In this document: positions 24,774 through 37,407 of the stretch, piece by piece | Layout: each line of letters begins with the position of its first letter | How positions within the stretch are numbered: the first letter of the stretch is position 1 | Assembly (NCBI GenBank): GCA_002633005.1 | Contig: NMRA01000261.1 | Coordinates: forward strand, 184,001-248,000 | DNA length: 64,000 nucleotides | DNA from: Phoronis australis | Taxonomy: Eukaryota > Phoronida > Phoronidae | Direction: 5' to 3' | Made by a program: the position numbers and the translations under genes | Notes under the pieces: generated by a model | What the model saw: the letters and a program-made list of their open reading frames with translations, nothing else | The model's database searches: none | Told to the model about the DNA's origin: nothing

Positions 24774-25160
24774 TTACTCTGCGCGTGTAAGCGCAGATTA
24801 CTGTTGTTCCTGGGTTTTCTTCAATTTTATTCTTATTACTCTGCACGTGAAAGCGCAGAGTACTGTTGTTCCTGGGTTTTCTTCAATTTTATTCTTATTA
24901 CTCTGCGCGTGTAAGCGCAGAGTACTGTTGTTCCTGAGTTTTCTTCAATTTTATTCTTACTCTTATTACTCTGCGCGTGAAAGCGCAGAGTACTGTTGTT
25001 CCTGGGTTTTCTTCAATTTTATTCTATTACTCTGCGAGTGTAAGCGCAGAGTACTGTTGTTCCTGGGTTTTCTTCAATTTTATTCATATTCTTATTACTC
25101 TGCGCGTGTAAGCGCAGAGTACGGTTGTTCCTGGGTTTACTTCAATTATATTCTTATTCT
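24774..25160 (+). repeat. Minisatellite of six 61-68-bp hairpin-bearing units
   Basis: Units start at 24774, 24836, 24898, 24966, 25027 and 25095. Each holds the palindrome ACTCTGCGC...GCGCAGAGT, then TACTGTTGTTCCTGGGTTTT, then CTTCAATTTTATTC. Length differences come from an added TTACTC or CATATTC stretch. A 163-codon plus-strand frame (24715-25206) crosses the array; the unit length is not a multiple of three and the peptide changes phase, so it is not a gene. Confidence 0.9.
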
Positions 25161-25299
25161 TATTCTTCTTATTCTTATTCTTCTTCCGAGAAACTTTGAG
25201 GCTTAATAACTCCAAATTGGGTGCAGGTACGGTCTTTAAATTCAGCATATGACTTTTGACAGTATATCAATTTTGATTGGTTATATAATCATTTTCCAA

Positions 25300-26270
25300 A
25301 TTGCACCGTAAGAGGTCGTTTGGTGCAAAGGTCATATAAATTTCAAAATGCTACTCCTCCTTCAGTTTTAAAGCTATCTTTTTCAAATTCGGTGCACAGG
25401 TATAAGTCAACATGACAATTGAAAAAATTACTTTTCTAAGTAATCAGGTCATCCAATCATGTGAAATAGGTCAAAGGTCATTAGGTGCAAACTAAAATTT
25501 TGAGCTAGATACTTCAAATTGACAGGTCTGATTGCCACAGGTAAATCAAATCGGAATCTAAAGTTTCAGGTCATTTAGAGCAAACATGGGGTCATTAGGC
25601 GCATTTTTCTTTTGAAAATTTGACCTTTTCAATCAGCAAGTATTCTGATGTGTCAACCGTTAGACAACTGTAATTCTCAGCGTTAACCACATTTTCCATG
25701 GGCTTTGCAATAATTCTCCTAAAGATGCTTAAAATGCACCGGATAAGGTCAATTAGTGCAAAGGTCATGTAACGTTCAAAATGTTATATCTCTTACGTTT
25801 TTCAAGGAATTCTTTTCAATTTCAGCACACTGGTGTAAGTCAACATGCCAATTGAATACCCTACTTTACTTCGCAATAGGTCTAACCAATCAGAAAAATA
25901 GGTCAAAGGTCAGTGAGTGCAAACTAAAATTTTGAGCTAGAAACTTCAGAATTACATATCTGTTTACTAAGTGCGATTGAGTTTGAATTCTAAATTTTCA
26001 GATCATTTGGTTTACCCATGGGTCATTAGGTGCATTTTTTTCTGAAAGTTTGACCACTTCATCTTGTATTCTGAAGTGCTTAAAGTAAAACATCTGTGAT
26101 TATCAGCATTAACCACACTTTTAATCGAGTTAACAATTACTCCCTCATCGGGGCTCATAATGCACCGGAAGAGGTCAATTAGTGGAAAGGTCATCAAAAA
26201 ATTAATATGTAATTTCTCCTACAATTTTAAAAAATTCCTTTTCATATTGGTAAACGGGTTGCTGTCAATA
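25300..26270 (+). repeat. ~430-bp tandem repeat, 2.3 copies
   Basis: TGCACCG-AAGAGGTC recurs at 25302, 25735 and 26161, and AGGTCAAAGGTCA at 25468 and 25900, giving periods of 426-433 bp. Each unit also repeats 'TAAGTCAACATG-CAATTGAA' and 'GCAAACTAAAATTTTGAGCT'. It forms the body of the Helentron-like element. Confidence 0.85.
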
Positions 26271-26344
26271 ACTTCCCATAATAATTCCAGTAATACACAT
26301 GCGCAGAGTCCGTTATTGTCACGCCGTGACAATAATTTTTCTAG

Positions 26345-29150
26345 TTGTTACACGTAATTCACCATGAAGACCACTGTTTTATGACATGTGGTTTCAATGC
26401 ACTGACAGGAATTTTTCTACAATGCTAAACTGGTTACAGGCGAACAGTGGATACAAAAATGTGGATGGATTTTTTGTTAAAAGACCCGTCCTTAACTGAT
26501 TTTTAATGCTACTAATGAATTTGACATCATCTAACACAAAATGGTTATTGTGTTGTTTATCAGCATCACTTGCAGACAGGCTACGATAAAAATTCTTCAA
26601 TTTGGGACAAAAATAATTGCTAAATTTGCCATATTTCTATTTTTTAGAATCTTAACATATTGTTGCAAATGCTCAACATTTTACCAAATATTATTTGGTA
26701 ATAGCTACGCCATTCAAGTCATGCTAAAAGCAATGCAAATTTTCCAGAAAAGTTATTTTGTTGAGAAATTTGACAAAACGTCATTGAGTCCCAAACAGAA
26801 GATAGACCGTAGATTTTATCAATATTACAGTTTCAAAGCCATGGTAGATTTGGCTGGATTGTTCACCAAAGCCACCCACAAACATTCCTGCTTAGACCCT
26901 AACCACATCTAATATCAGCCCCCATTATGAGACAGGCCTCATTATGACAGTTGGCAAAGCCCTTCTCCTAGAAGATAGTGTCATTTTCATAGGCTAGTAA
27001 TTATGGAAACTTTGTCCATTGTCCTGATGTGGTAAAATATTTTCAAACATCTTGGCATCTATTTTTTAATGTGATACAGCAAAGAATAAAGCATTGAATT
27101 TCGTCTATTTGTTTCACAATTTCTATGACGACAAAAGCGTACACTGCTGAAAAGCCTCAAACCCCTCCGCTTAAAATTGTTGTTTTGTCCCTCTTCCTAA
27201 ATTTTATGTCTTTCCCACTCAAGAGAATGACGACTATTGTGAACTGTCCTTAAACAAGTTGGGGTAAAAATGTGTATGTAATAGGAAAGATATAATTTTG
27301 TTACAAGCACATACTTGATAGCACGAATAGAACTCAACGCACACATTGTGCTAAAACGCAAATATCAAACACAAAAACAATTCAGTTTGATAATGTTGTT
27401 AGGGACAAGAGCAGCAGATTGAGTGAACCCATTTTAAAATACCAGAGCATCAGGAATGAAATCTATCCTGTGGCAGGAATGTGAAAACACCAAAGGGAGC
27501 AAAATGTGTAACAACATCTGGAGCTTAGTGAAGATATTTTGAAACACTAGAGTCTAAAAATGTTTTAAAAATGCAGTCGCAGGCACATTTTAAAATATCA
27601 GCATAACTACGAGAATCATAGAGTACCTGGAATGTTTTAGGAAATCATTCACTAGAATGTTTTAATTAAACCGCCAGTCGCAGAACGCTTTTACCCATCA
27701 GAGAAAAGGAACTCTTTTCAACTTTAGTGACACACAAATGTCTTCAAACTAGAGACTCAAATATCGATGGCATAGAGAATCAGGGGGGTTGTTTTATCAA
27801 GGGCTATGATAGCTGTAAATTCCAATTTTAATTTTCAAAATTATAAACTTAATGTCAAGTGTATAGTTTCCCTTTTATAATAAATGAAATTGCCATGTAA
27901 GCAACAGTGTGCCTAGGACCATCTTAGTTACTACAGTTTATGTACAACCAGGCATATGCAAATCTATTTCTACTTATAGGCAAACTTTTTTCAAGTTATA
28001 ACAGATTAACAAGTGTTAGTTAAAACTCCAACCTTTGTCCAACTGACAGATTTGATCACCACCACACTCTGTAACACCACCCCTGGGATACTTCTCCATC
28101 TTCCTATCACCTGCTCTATCATAGAAGTGTAGGTCAATTTGAGGTTGATACATAGATATTTGGCACAGAAGCAGCTAATAAATAATGAATCAGTTCCAGT
28201 TTCTAATTGGCTGAATTCACTAAGAGTAAATGTCAGATGACTGCTGTCAATAGGCTTATGTATGTTTAGAAATCCCACAGAGCAGTGATGAACAGAGGTG
28301 AAATTTATCTATGCATTATCTACGAATGACAGTGATCTGGTAAGGCCACCACTTAGAACAGCATCCTCAGTCATCTACATAATGAGGGTCAGGGGAAAGT
28401 CAATACCACAGAGACAAGAGTCAGGGATGAAAACAACATTCTGGCATACGTCGTATGTGCATTAACAAGCACAATCGCCGGAATATGACATTTGCGACAA
28501 AATAAAAATGATTATCAAAAAAATTCATTATCAAACGAATCATTTAAAAATATACCAAACCCAGTTTTGGCCTATTAAGAGGTACTAAAAAAAACTTTCC
28601 CCTCAAATTCCATGAAGCAAAATAATGCTTTATTACCCTCATCAGCCCTCAAAAGCTTCGGAGAAAAACTTGAAAATTCCTGTCTAAGTCTACTAAATGG
28701 GCAAGCGTGACCGACACTTTTAGCGAATTACAAGACATCTTTGTGGAAAGATCATCCAATAAGAACTGTAATATCCAATATCTTTCACCGCTGACACCAA
28801 AAATGCATTAGCAGGTGACAGGGTCTAGTATCCTTTTAAGGTTATGTGAACCTCTATTTCACAAAAAATTCTATTTTCAAAAATACGGGCTAGGCACGTA
28901 ACAAAATACGTGTGATTTTCCGATAAATCTAGTTTCAAACAAGAGAGTTGTTGTTAAGTGAAAAACACCAGTTTTGGAAAGACTGTCACCAACACTCACA
29001 GTTGGTTTATGTGCAACCAATCAGTCAAAACAAATCTCCCACTAAAGTTTTCCCACAATGCAAAAGCGATATTGTTTATCAACCCACACAGTGAGTCAAG
29101 TGAATCAGTCCTCTATGAATTGTTGACTTGGACGACCTATTTAAAAAATC
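26345..29150. other. Intergenic stretch, no gene recognised
   Basis: Frames at 26541-26912 (plus) and 28006-28278 (minus) show no domain pattern. No RNA gene or clear repeat was seen. Confidence 0.45.
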
Positions 29151-29154
29151 TTTG

Positions 29155-29200
29155 ATCCGACCCCCCCCCTTCAAAAATCCTGATCTGCCACTGCATAGTC
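29155..29200 (-). mobile_element. End fragment of a hAT-like element
   Basis: On the minus strand the sequence reads CAGTGGCAGATCAGGATTTT, then GAAGGGGGGGGG. The CAGTGGCGGATC(C/T)AGG start followed by a G-run is the same type of terminus seen at 31740, 50418 and 63801. Only the end is identifiable. Confidence 0.45.
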
Positions 29201-29204
29201 AATA

Positions 29205-31730
29205 GGGTAAACTTCTAATATTTAACATTCATAACTTACAGCAACTAATCAAACTCACTCTCTGCCAAAGAAATGGTTAACCTTTAGACCACTCACCTCT
29301 ATAAAATTGGCCTCAATATGTTTCTGGATTTGGAGAGAAGTGACAATTGACCATGAATCGAGATGATCCTCCGACATATAAATATTGTGAAATGATCTAA
29401 CTTGTTGAGAATGATCTCAAGTAATAACAAAGGGTCATTTCTTCCAGTGCCCACAAATCACCTATGATCTAAGGAACAAGTGGAGAGCTGCAAGTGGTCT
29501 CACTCAAAGGCTAAAGCTACATTCCCCCATTTAAGCAGGTTAGAAAACGAATGGGGCCTTTCAATATAATAAAATCGGTATCAATATTTTTCTTACTATG
29601 TCAAGACTAATATTTCTTGTTACTAAGAAGAACATACAACTCTGAAATTTGAAAACGGTGTGCAGGGAACTCCACAGGTCAATTTCACAAGAATGGCCAC
29701 TTCATATGAGTACATCCACACATCACCTGTTGGTTATGGCTTGTTGATTAGAACAACAAATATGTTATTAAGTTACAGCTAAAAAGGGAGAAATGCAATT
29801 ATTTGACAGAAGATCGGTTTACCACAAGAAATGGTAGTTTATTCCCATTATAATAAGAGGGGATTGATGACTGATCAATCCTTGAGAAAATACGTAGCAT
29901 TTATTTGCCATCTGCAATTGTTCCTTAGACAACGAACCCAAGGCCAAGAATCAAAAGTCAAAAAACTTAAAATATGTGATACTATCATGTCTATCCAGGG
30001 ATAGCATCTTGGAGTCCCCACATTGTTAGCATGGTCAAGCTTTGTCAAGCTTGATCCAATTTAGCAAACACCTTTTCCATGCCTCACTGGCTATTCCAAC
30101 GTCTAAGACGGTTATAGCGACTGTTACTCTTTCAAATCAGGTGTGAACACTCACCTGGACAGATGGAAAGGCTTGTTTTTTAAGAATCACTCTTTACACA
30201 CACAAAGTAAAAATCATTTATAAATGACCACAAAGACTACACTTATTCCAAAACAGAAAAGCAGAGAAAATTGATGACCAAGAGGACATGAAAATTCATC
30301 AGTTACTGTAAATAAGTTTGCACAGTGAATTATTATACTTGTTCAAGGTCACCGCAAAATATGCCCAAGACAAATATGTAACACCAAGTTAAGGCTTTAC
30401 CAATACAGTTGACATCAGATGCTATGATTTCAAAAAAATACAGGCATTCACAAAATGTCACAAACCCTTGGAAAATAACCACAATTTGTCTTGTTCACAG
30501 TTGGAGAGAGGTTGTACCATAGTTGCTGATGGACCAACATTTCTATCACTTTACCTAGTACAGCATCAATTAACCTGTTGCAAATCAAAACAAATCAATT
30601 TCTACAAAAAACAGGTAACAGTAACCATACACTTAGTACAAATAGTCTGTAAGCACATATGTTGGAGTAAGATTCAATAGTCACATGAAAAGTTTTCAAG
30701 CAGAATCACCAGCTATTATGCATTCATTGATTTATGCTAAATCAGAGCCTGTGTCAAACTAGAAACAAAAGGTTCCATTTTGAAATGGAATATATACGGG
30801 TTCACATCACTCAGAAGACGGTACATTACCACAGTTTTGGCGGCTGTTTGACAAATCAGTCTACCAAATTTGTCGTGTTCTAACTTCACTGTTGCTGAGA
30901 AACACACTTAAAATGAAAAAGAACCCTCTGCTTTATGCACAGGATCTTCACAAATATTTACAATCTCAAAGCAAATCAATCTAAAGTTCAATGATGCCAC
31001 TTAAAAGCTGGACAAAAGACAATTCTCACTAGTAATGTTAATGCTTGCCTCTTAATCCAGAGTCATATGCAAATTAGTTCCAGGCACTGGAGAGATTCTT
31101 GCAGGCAAATATTGTATTGGCATGATGTCATAACCTGAAGTGGGCTTATGGGCTACGCCTGATTGCCGAAAATATAGAATTGTCCATAAATATTGCAAAC
31201 CGTGTAAAGCATACATGCGTTATTGTTTAGTTCACCGACCAATGCAGCTACCACAGATAGAGGTGTTACTGAGACATTTAAGCCCATTCTATTCAACAAG
31301 GTTTTTGCCTGTAGCCCTGAGTATGAACTTATTTTGACAAGTTACATTTATCAAACTTTGTTGCCATGGAAATGACAACTGAAGGACAAATAGATTAGGC
31401 CCTCAAGAGCTATTTTTTACGGAGAACAACATTTTTTGCGTGACGTCAATCAATACAAGGTACCGCGTTACTACAACCTAGGGTCCAAAATAAAGCTGAC
31501 AATTTTCAGTCCTGAAGCAGCTACTGAGAGTAGTCAAGCATTGCATCCACGCGTAAAACTAAACAGTTCAAGTGTACAGCTGATTCCTTCAGTTTAATTG
31601 GCAATACTATGTCCACAAACTACAGCAACAGTCCCTCCCTGATGCACATGCCTAGAAACACAAAGTCAGCCTGAGCACACCAGACATGGGGTGAGCGCAA
31701 GTGCAGTTGAAAGGAGTATTGTTTGCTTTG
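29205..31730. other. Intergenic stretch, no gene recognised
   Basis: AT-rich. No frame above about 70 codons and no repeat that I could match inside the window. Confidence 0.5.
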
Positions 31731-31739
31731 GTTATGCCT

Positions 31740-32747
31740 CAATGGCGGATCTAGGATATCACAAGGGGGGGGCAACATTTTGTCTGTAAACATTTGTTCA
31801 AAGCACGATTGTAGGTGCGCATAGCACCGAATGGGGGGAGGTCAGGATTGAGGCAAACCCCCCTCCCGTCCAGGAAATTTTTCTGTTATTTCCTCTAAAA
31901 ATCAAGCATTTTCCTTGATTCCCGAAGTATTATCTAAAAAAACGGCAAAAAAACACAAAGAAAGTGTCAAACAGGAAAAACTGCTAGTACAACAGACTCG
32001 AACTCACAACCTGGCGGATAAAGCGTGCGTGCTTTACCACTGCACCACCACGACTTAATGCCTAACTTGATCTAAGAGACCTACTTGTTTATGGTCCACA
32101 GCATTTGTGCGCGAAACCTCCTTCTTTAGTAATGTTTATTACATGTTTTATATTTCGTGCAATCAGTTCGTAACAAATTTGTTGTATTTAAAATAGTCTT
32201 CAATTGCCCAAAAGATCAAATCTGTTTTTTGTGTGGACAATAATGACGCGATTGCTTTGGAAATCGTCTTAAGTAAAGGTTTGGCAAAGAGAGAATTATG
32301 TTTCTGAGTGATTCACTAAGGCTTCAATTACAATTGACATCTTACCAGCAGCTTCTGTTTTTTCATCATCACTCAGATTCAATTTTGTTTAAAAAATGAA
32401 GTGATTTTCTTCATTGCACAGTGGAGCAGACGACGGAAACGGAGTCGTTGAGTCCAGTGCCACTGCCGGGATCACCTGGGATATTGCAGGGGAGCGCCTA
32501 TACTTAGCCATAGTTACGATTGTGCCGTGTTCCGAATTTGAGTCTTGAAATTAGATCTGAGCCCCCCCCCCCAAACACTAAAACTGCACACATTTAAATC
32601 TTGTTTCAGCTGTATAATTCTAATTACCAGGGTTAATTAATAAACTGAACATTTCCCTATGCTTTTGCTGTTTTATGTTTTTGCGATAGCCAAGGGGGTT
32701 GGGAGGGGGCCCGGGCTCCCTGGCCCCCCCCCCTAAGTCTGCCTATG
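31740..32747 (-). mobile_element. 1-kb inverted-end transposon with tRNA-like insert, copy 1
   Basis: The left terminus is CAATGGCGGATCTAGG and the right terminus, complemented, is CATAGGCAGACTTAGG. Both are followed by G-runs. TGCCT lies immediately outside each end (31735-31739 and 32748-32752), a likely 5-bp target duplication. The full length corresponds to 44743-45742 in reverse orientation. There is no transposase coding, so it is non-autonomous. The superfamily is unclear: the termini look hAT-like but the duplication is short for hAT. Strand is given by the internal tRNA-like sequence. Confidence 0.75.
31985..32055 (-). other. tRNA-like sequence with Pol III A and B boxes
   Basis: On the minus strand TGGTGCAGTGG (complement of 32037-32047) fits the A-box consensus TRGYNNARNGG exactly, and GTTCGAGTC (complement of 31995-32003) fits the B-box core GWTCRANNC exactly. 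Their spacing is tRNA-like. A full cloverleaf is not evident, so this is treated as a tRNA-derived segment inside the transposon, not a tRNA gene. Confidence 0.65.
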
Positions 32748-32752
32748 TGCCT

Positions 32753-35700
32753 AGTGTCTGCTTGCATGGCGGAATGTTTGAAAATTCCACTGCCCACTGG
32801 TAAACTATGCATGAGTACACGCTTTTGTTGTGTGTTTGGATGCAGACCTCAACATGGAAATGTGATTTTTACACTTGCCAGATCATCAGCTACTAACAGT
32901 ATACAGAACAACAAGGCCGGGCCCGCCCTGGCTAGTCAATACGTCATCTGTGAATACTATAAGGAAGTTGATGAGGCTGAAATAAAAATGCTCAACTGAT
33001 TTACTTTTTAATTGATGAAATAAAGAATACCAAACACTACGGATGAAAACAGTTACACCGTTTACTACTGAATTATTTTGTGCCTGCATTAGACTCAATT
33101 GATGTAAATTTGAGTAGGCGAGCAGCTGTTTACGGTGACGCTTTTAAGACATTTTAAAGACATTTTTAACACGTTTCGTTGAATGCATCAAAAGAACAAT
33201 AACACTATCGCAAAGTTGAAATACATGTACTTACATAGATCTTGCATTTATCTAATCAACATCCTTTTTAGACAATTTCCAAGTGTTTACTGTTACATGA
33301 TGTTTGATGGTAAATAAAAATGACATGTTTTTCCTTCGGCCATAGATCACGAAAGTAAACGTGCAATGGTTTGCAAATGTTCTTAAGTGCTGGTGAAAAT
33401 TAGATTATTTAAACTGCCAAAAGCATCGCAAATCGAAAGGCTAGAAAATGACCAATGAAGATTTGCCACGTACTCTGTAGTTGATGTCGTCTCAAATAAT
33501 TCGTTCATTTGGCACAAAGACATGCCTTTGCAGAATTGACAAGGGCAGTAATTGCACAATTAAAAAAATTCAAGAAGGTTGGCATTCACCTAGGTTACAA
33601 ATAAGTTTTAATCTCACCCAAAATTTTAACGATTTTAAAACAATAAGCAACCAGAAACCAGTTTCACATTAACGCGTGCTTTTTTGTAAAAACATGCATT
33701 AGTATAACAAACTGGCGACAAGTCAGGTAATTTAGAAGTAATGCCAAGAGTTTCTCACCTGCTAACACCTTACACTGGATGGCTACTGATTAGTCAGTAA
33801 GCATCGACACAAACTTATGCAAAAAGTAGTAGAACAGAACCCAATTTTCAAGACCACAGGCCAAAATACCGTTTCTAACAAAAGAACAATAAGACATAGG
33901 CATGGTAACAAACATATCTTTAAACATTGACGAACTTCTGAAAATCTGATGGCTTGGAGTCCTAATTATTAACACGGCACAAATGTTGAGAGCAACAGTT
34001 ATCGAAACACACTCCTTGCGCAGTCGTCAATCCTTTGGTTTGCACCACTCACAGATTCACCTATTTACTGCATGATTTGGCCTCACATGCAAAACCCTGT
34101 GAAAGAACTGTTCCCTCCTTACTTTGATCTAAATAATAAATTCTTTTGCCGAGGAAGTCGCAGTGCGCAAAATAAACTGAACATCCATATTACAGCGGCA
34201 ACTGGTACTGAAGGAACATTAGCTAACCAGGTACAAGTTTGTGTATCTCTAAAAGGCAGGTCACAAATATCCATTTTCTGATTAGCAGCGATCCATTGAA
34301 GTATCTCTGTCATACCAGAACAACCCTGCAGCATCACATACAACTCCCACGTGAAGAGGGTGGAAATTGAAATGTGGGAGATGTTACTGTGATTTTTTCG
34401 CATCTTTATTGTCGAGCTGTCAAATTACAGTGGCTCCAGGTGAACCCATCCCATACACAGCCAAATAATTAGAAAGTGAAAGAAATCACATTTCCACACT
34501 CCACTCAACCAATTTCACATTTTTCAGATGGAAATGGGATCTCATATACAGCCCCACAATCAAGGGATTGAGTGCCCTAACATACGTAGTTTAAGATTTT
34601 CTTTCCATATACTTCAAAAAACAATTGTCCGTAGGCCGTTTGTTTCAAGAACCTTTCATGCCTACATCAACATGTCCATGTTTTGGAGAGTGTTAATTGT
34701 TATGAACCAGTAACTTCAATCTCAGGTTAAAAAAGCTAAGAATGCAAGTTATGGTTATCTCAAACCTGATTTAGTTACTACTATTGTAACTCATATATCA
34801 ATAAACAGGCTATGTTAACCAGTAAAATACATTTCTGAAAGAAAAAAGACCAGAGATTATAAAAACGTTTTATGATGTGCCATTGTTTTTAGTATATTGC
34901 CAACTTTTGAAAGACAAAATTTAATTTTTTAAGAAAGGTACATGCATGGCAAAATACCCCTTTAGTCAATCTTAATGAAACCCTTTTGAAATAAAAATTT
35001 CACAATAAATATCTAAAACGCTGTGAGGAATTTTCGATTATTTATTTTGTTTTGTTTCTAAGATAAATTAACTCAAAAAACGTAAGGTATTTTTGAAATA
35101 AATAGCAGTCGTATTCGTCTACCTTACGGAAGACAACTATTAAGCTATTAAAAGAAAAATCCTGCATTCTGGTGAATAAATATTAAAATTGGAAAGTGTG
35201 AGTGAAATTCACTGAGCCATTTTCGAGAACTCATGTTCCTAAGTTCACATTAAGTCACTTTTCCAAAGTCCAGAAAAAACCAAAAATGTTTAGAGTCGTG
35301 AAAATCTGAAGGTTGCCGATTAATTATTTGGTGAAAACTTGTTTTTTCTCAATATAACCTACATATGCTATTACCTTGTTAGCTATTTGAACATTCACTC
35401 GTAATGTTAATGGAAATGGCATTGCACAATCAACTTAAGAATCACTAATTTTGCGATGTCCATTGACAACGAATCAAGTGAAGCTGGTTTAGGGGAGGAG
35501 TTTACGTCAATAGTACAACAGTACTAGAACACAACGCATACGAAGTACACGCCGGGGAGACTGAAAGAAACCAAGTACAAAATGTAGGCTAAAAATCGGG
35601 TATCTGTAGTTAAAGTGCACCCTGAGCACAAGATCGAAAAAGCAAAACGTCAGATTACAGGTGAAATGAATGGATTTGGGTGAGATTTCATCTTTTTTCA

Positions 35701-37060
35701 TGACTTGCTGTGTTTGGGATATACTAGACACCATGCAGTGGTTTGATGCATTCATCGTAGCATTTGCAACGGTTTTACGTACACAGACGTGCAGCTCAGT
35801 CAGAAACAACAAAACGTTATGTCTTTGTTTTCCGTGTCATCTTTCCATGCTGTGTTAACGTCGTTAACTCAATCATACGGCAAATCAATGGATGGAAGGA
35901 CAGCGAATTGTGGGAAGTGTTTAAGCCAAACGGGAGGTTCAATTAGAGTGACAGCTCAGTGACCTTTGAACTTAGATATGAAGTCAACAAATTTCCATGC
36001 GGTTAAAGGCCAGAGAGGTGGTTCTCTTTTACCTTTTTTCTCACTAAATGGTATATATTTCGTATTTGAAGTTCCCCGAGAATGAAGATAGGGTATTTTT
36101 GCTACACCTGAAATATTACAAAGATGTCCACTTTTTGTGAATAAGGTTCTGAGATGTGTTCAAAGTGCCAACAAACCGGCAATCCATCGAAAGAACTAAG
36201 TTTAGACAACTTGCCGCTATAAATTTGGCCACAATCTGTTCCTTACTCATATGACAAGTGATTTCTTGTCCTGCAGTTACACCATGCACAGCAAATTAAT
36301 GGACACCCAATGACAAATTGTAGAGCCTAGTCTCAAGCAATAACGGAGTGCCAGGTATTTCCAAGCCAATTTCAAAATGGTACATCAGGTCTAAATAAAA
36401 TATTGGCTTTCGTGATGGAAGGCAGTTTTATAGTCAGTCACTTAACTTCACAGTAAATAGGTGAATGTAAATGAAGAGCATAGCTGGGGTATGAACAGTT
36501 AATTTCAGTATCATCAGAGTTATCCATAAGTGTTGATGTCAGTAACGACACGTACTGTAGTGTTATTTGATATTTATTTCAAATATTCACCAATCTCCCT
36601 CGACTACAAGCATTTAATTTCATTCTTATGAATGATACTTCCAATTTGAAAAATACATCTGCAAAACGTTTTCGGAGTCATCATGAGACAACTTCAATGA
36701 CCCACACATCAAGGCATGATCAGCTCAATACCTGCTATTTGAGCTGCTTTGAAAAGTTCCCATAACTTGGCAGTTTAAGTTGACACCCTTCCTAATGGGG
36801 TTAATTTGGTATGAAAAGGCCTTTAATGGTGAATTGTGAAACCACTGGATGGGAAACCGAAACTCTCATTTTTACACAGTACGATTGTGTTAATATGAAT
36901 ATTCCCAGAAATCTGTAATATGTTAGCAATCCAAATATCAAAAAAGAATAAAACATACAGAGATCAAAAAATTCCTTAAAAACATCATCAGTCAAAAGAT
37001 GTGAAATGAAAAGCTACATGACATAAATCCTTACCTAAATGGTCTGATCCGTTAAAGTAC
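32753..37060. other. Intergenic stretch, no gene recognised
   Basis: Short frames (for example 32745-32999, 34119-34403 and 35507-35812) lack family patterns and splice support. Confidence 0.45.
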
Positions 37061-37407
37061 TACTCCTAGAGGCAACAGTATGCCAACATATATCTGTGAT
37101 TGTTCTGATCAATACACGGCACAGTGTTGAATATAACGCATATATACAAATCACTAATTAGGAAGTGAAATATCACACAGTCATTTGAGACACACACACA
37201 CTCTCCATCTCTAATAGCAAATGTTTTATTGAACACTGCTTTCAAGATAAATACCAGCATTTCTGTATTATTAGGAGTTACTGGTATCGTTTTCCATTGA
37301 ACAAACAAACCTGAAGCTATGGTAGTTAATTCAGTTAAGTTTGCACTTAGAAGATCTCCAGACTTAATATAAAACAGCAATGTTTCTATCACTTTCCATT
37401 CAGGCAC

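Larger units (their letters stand above)
24774..26344 (+). mobile_element. Helentron-like non-autonomous element
   Basis: The left end carries ACTCTGCGCGTGTA; the right end (near 26296-26310) carries its inverse, ACACATGCGCAGAGT. Right of that is a near-perfect hairpin, TTATTGTCACG (26313-26323) and CGTGACAATAA (26325-26335), then TTTTT and CTAG (26341-26344) followed by T. Subterminal inverted repeats, a 3' hairpin close to a CTRR end, and an internal minisatellite are the known features of non-autonomous Helentron/Helitron elements. No Rep/helicase coding is present. The left boundary is uncertain because the subterminal repeat is itself multiplied. Confidence 0.5.

Noticed and set aside
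24774-25160. CRISPR-like array (regular repeats with hairpins)
   Set aside because: The genome is eukaryotic, repeats are directly adjacent with no unique spacers, and the whole unit is repeated.
24715-25206. 163-codon open frame with repeated Cys/Phe-rich peptide
   Set aside because: It runs through a minisatellite whose unit is not a multiple of three; the peptide is a by-product of the repeat.
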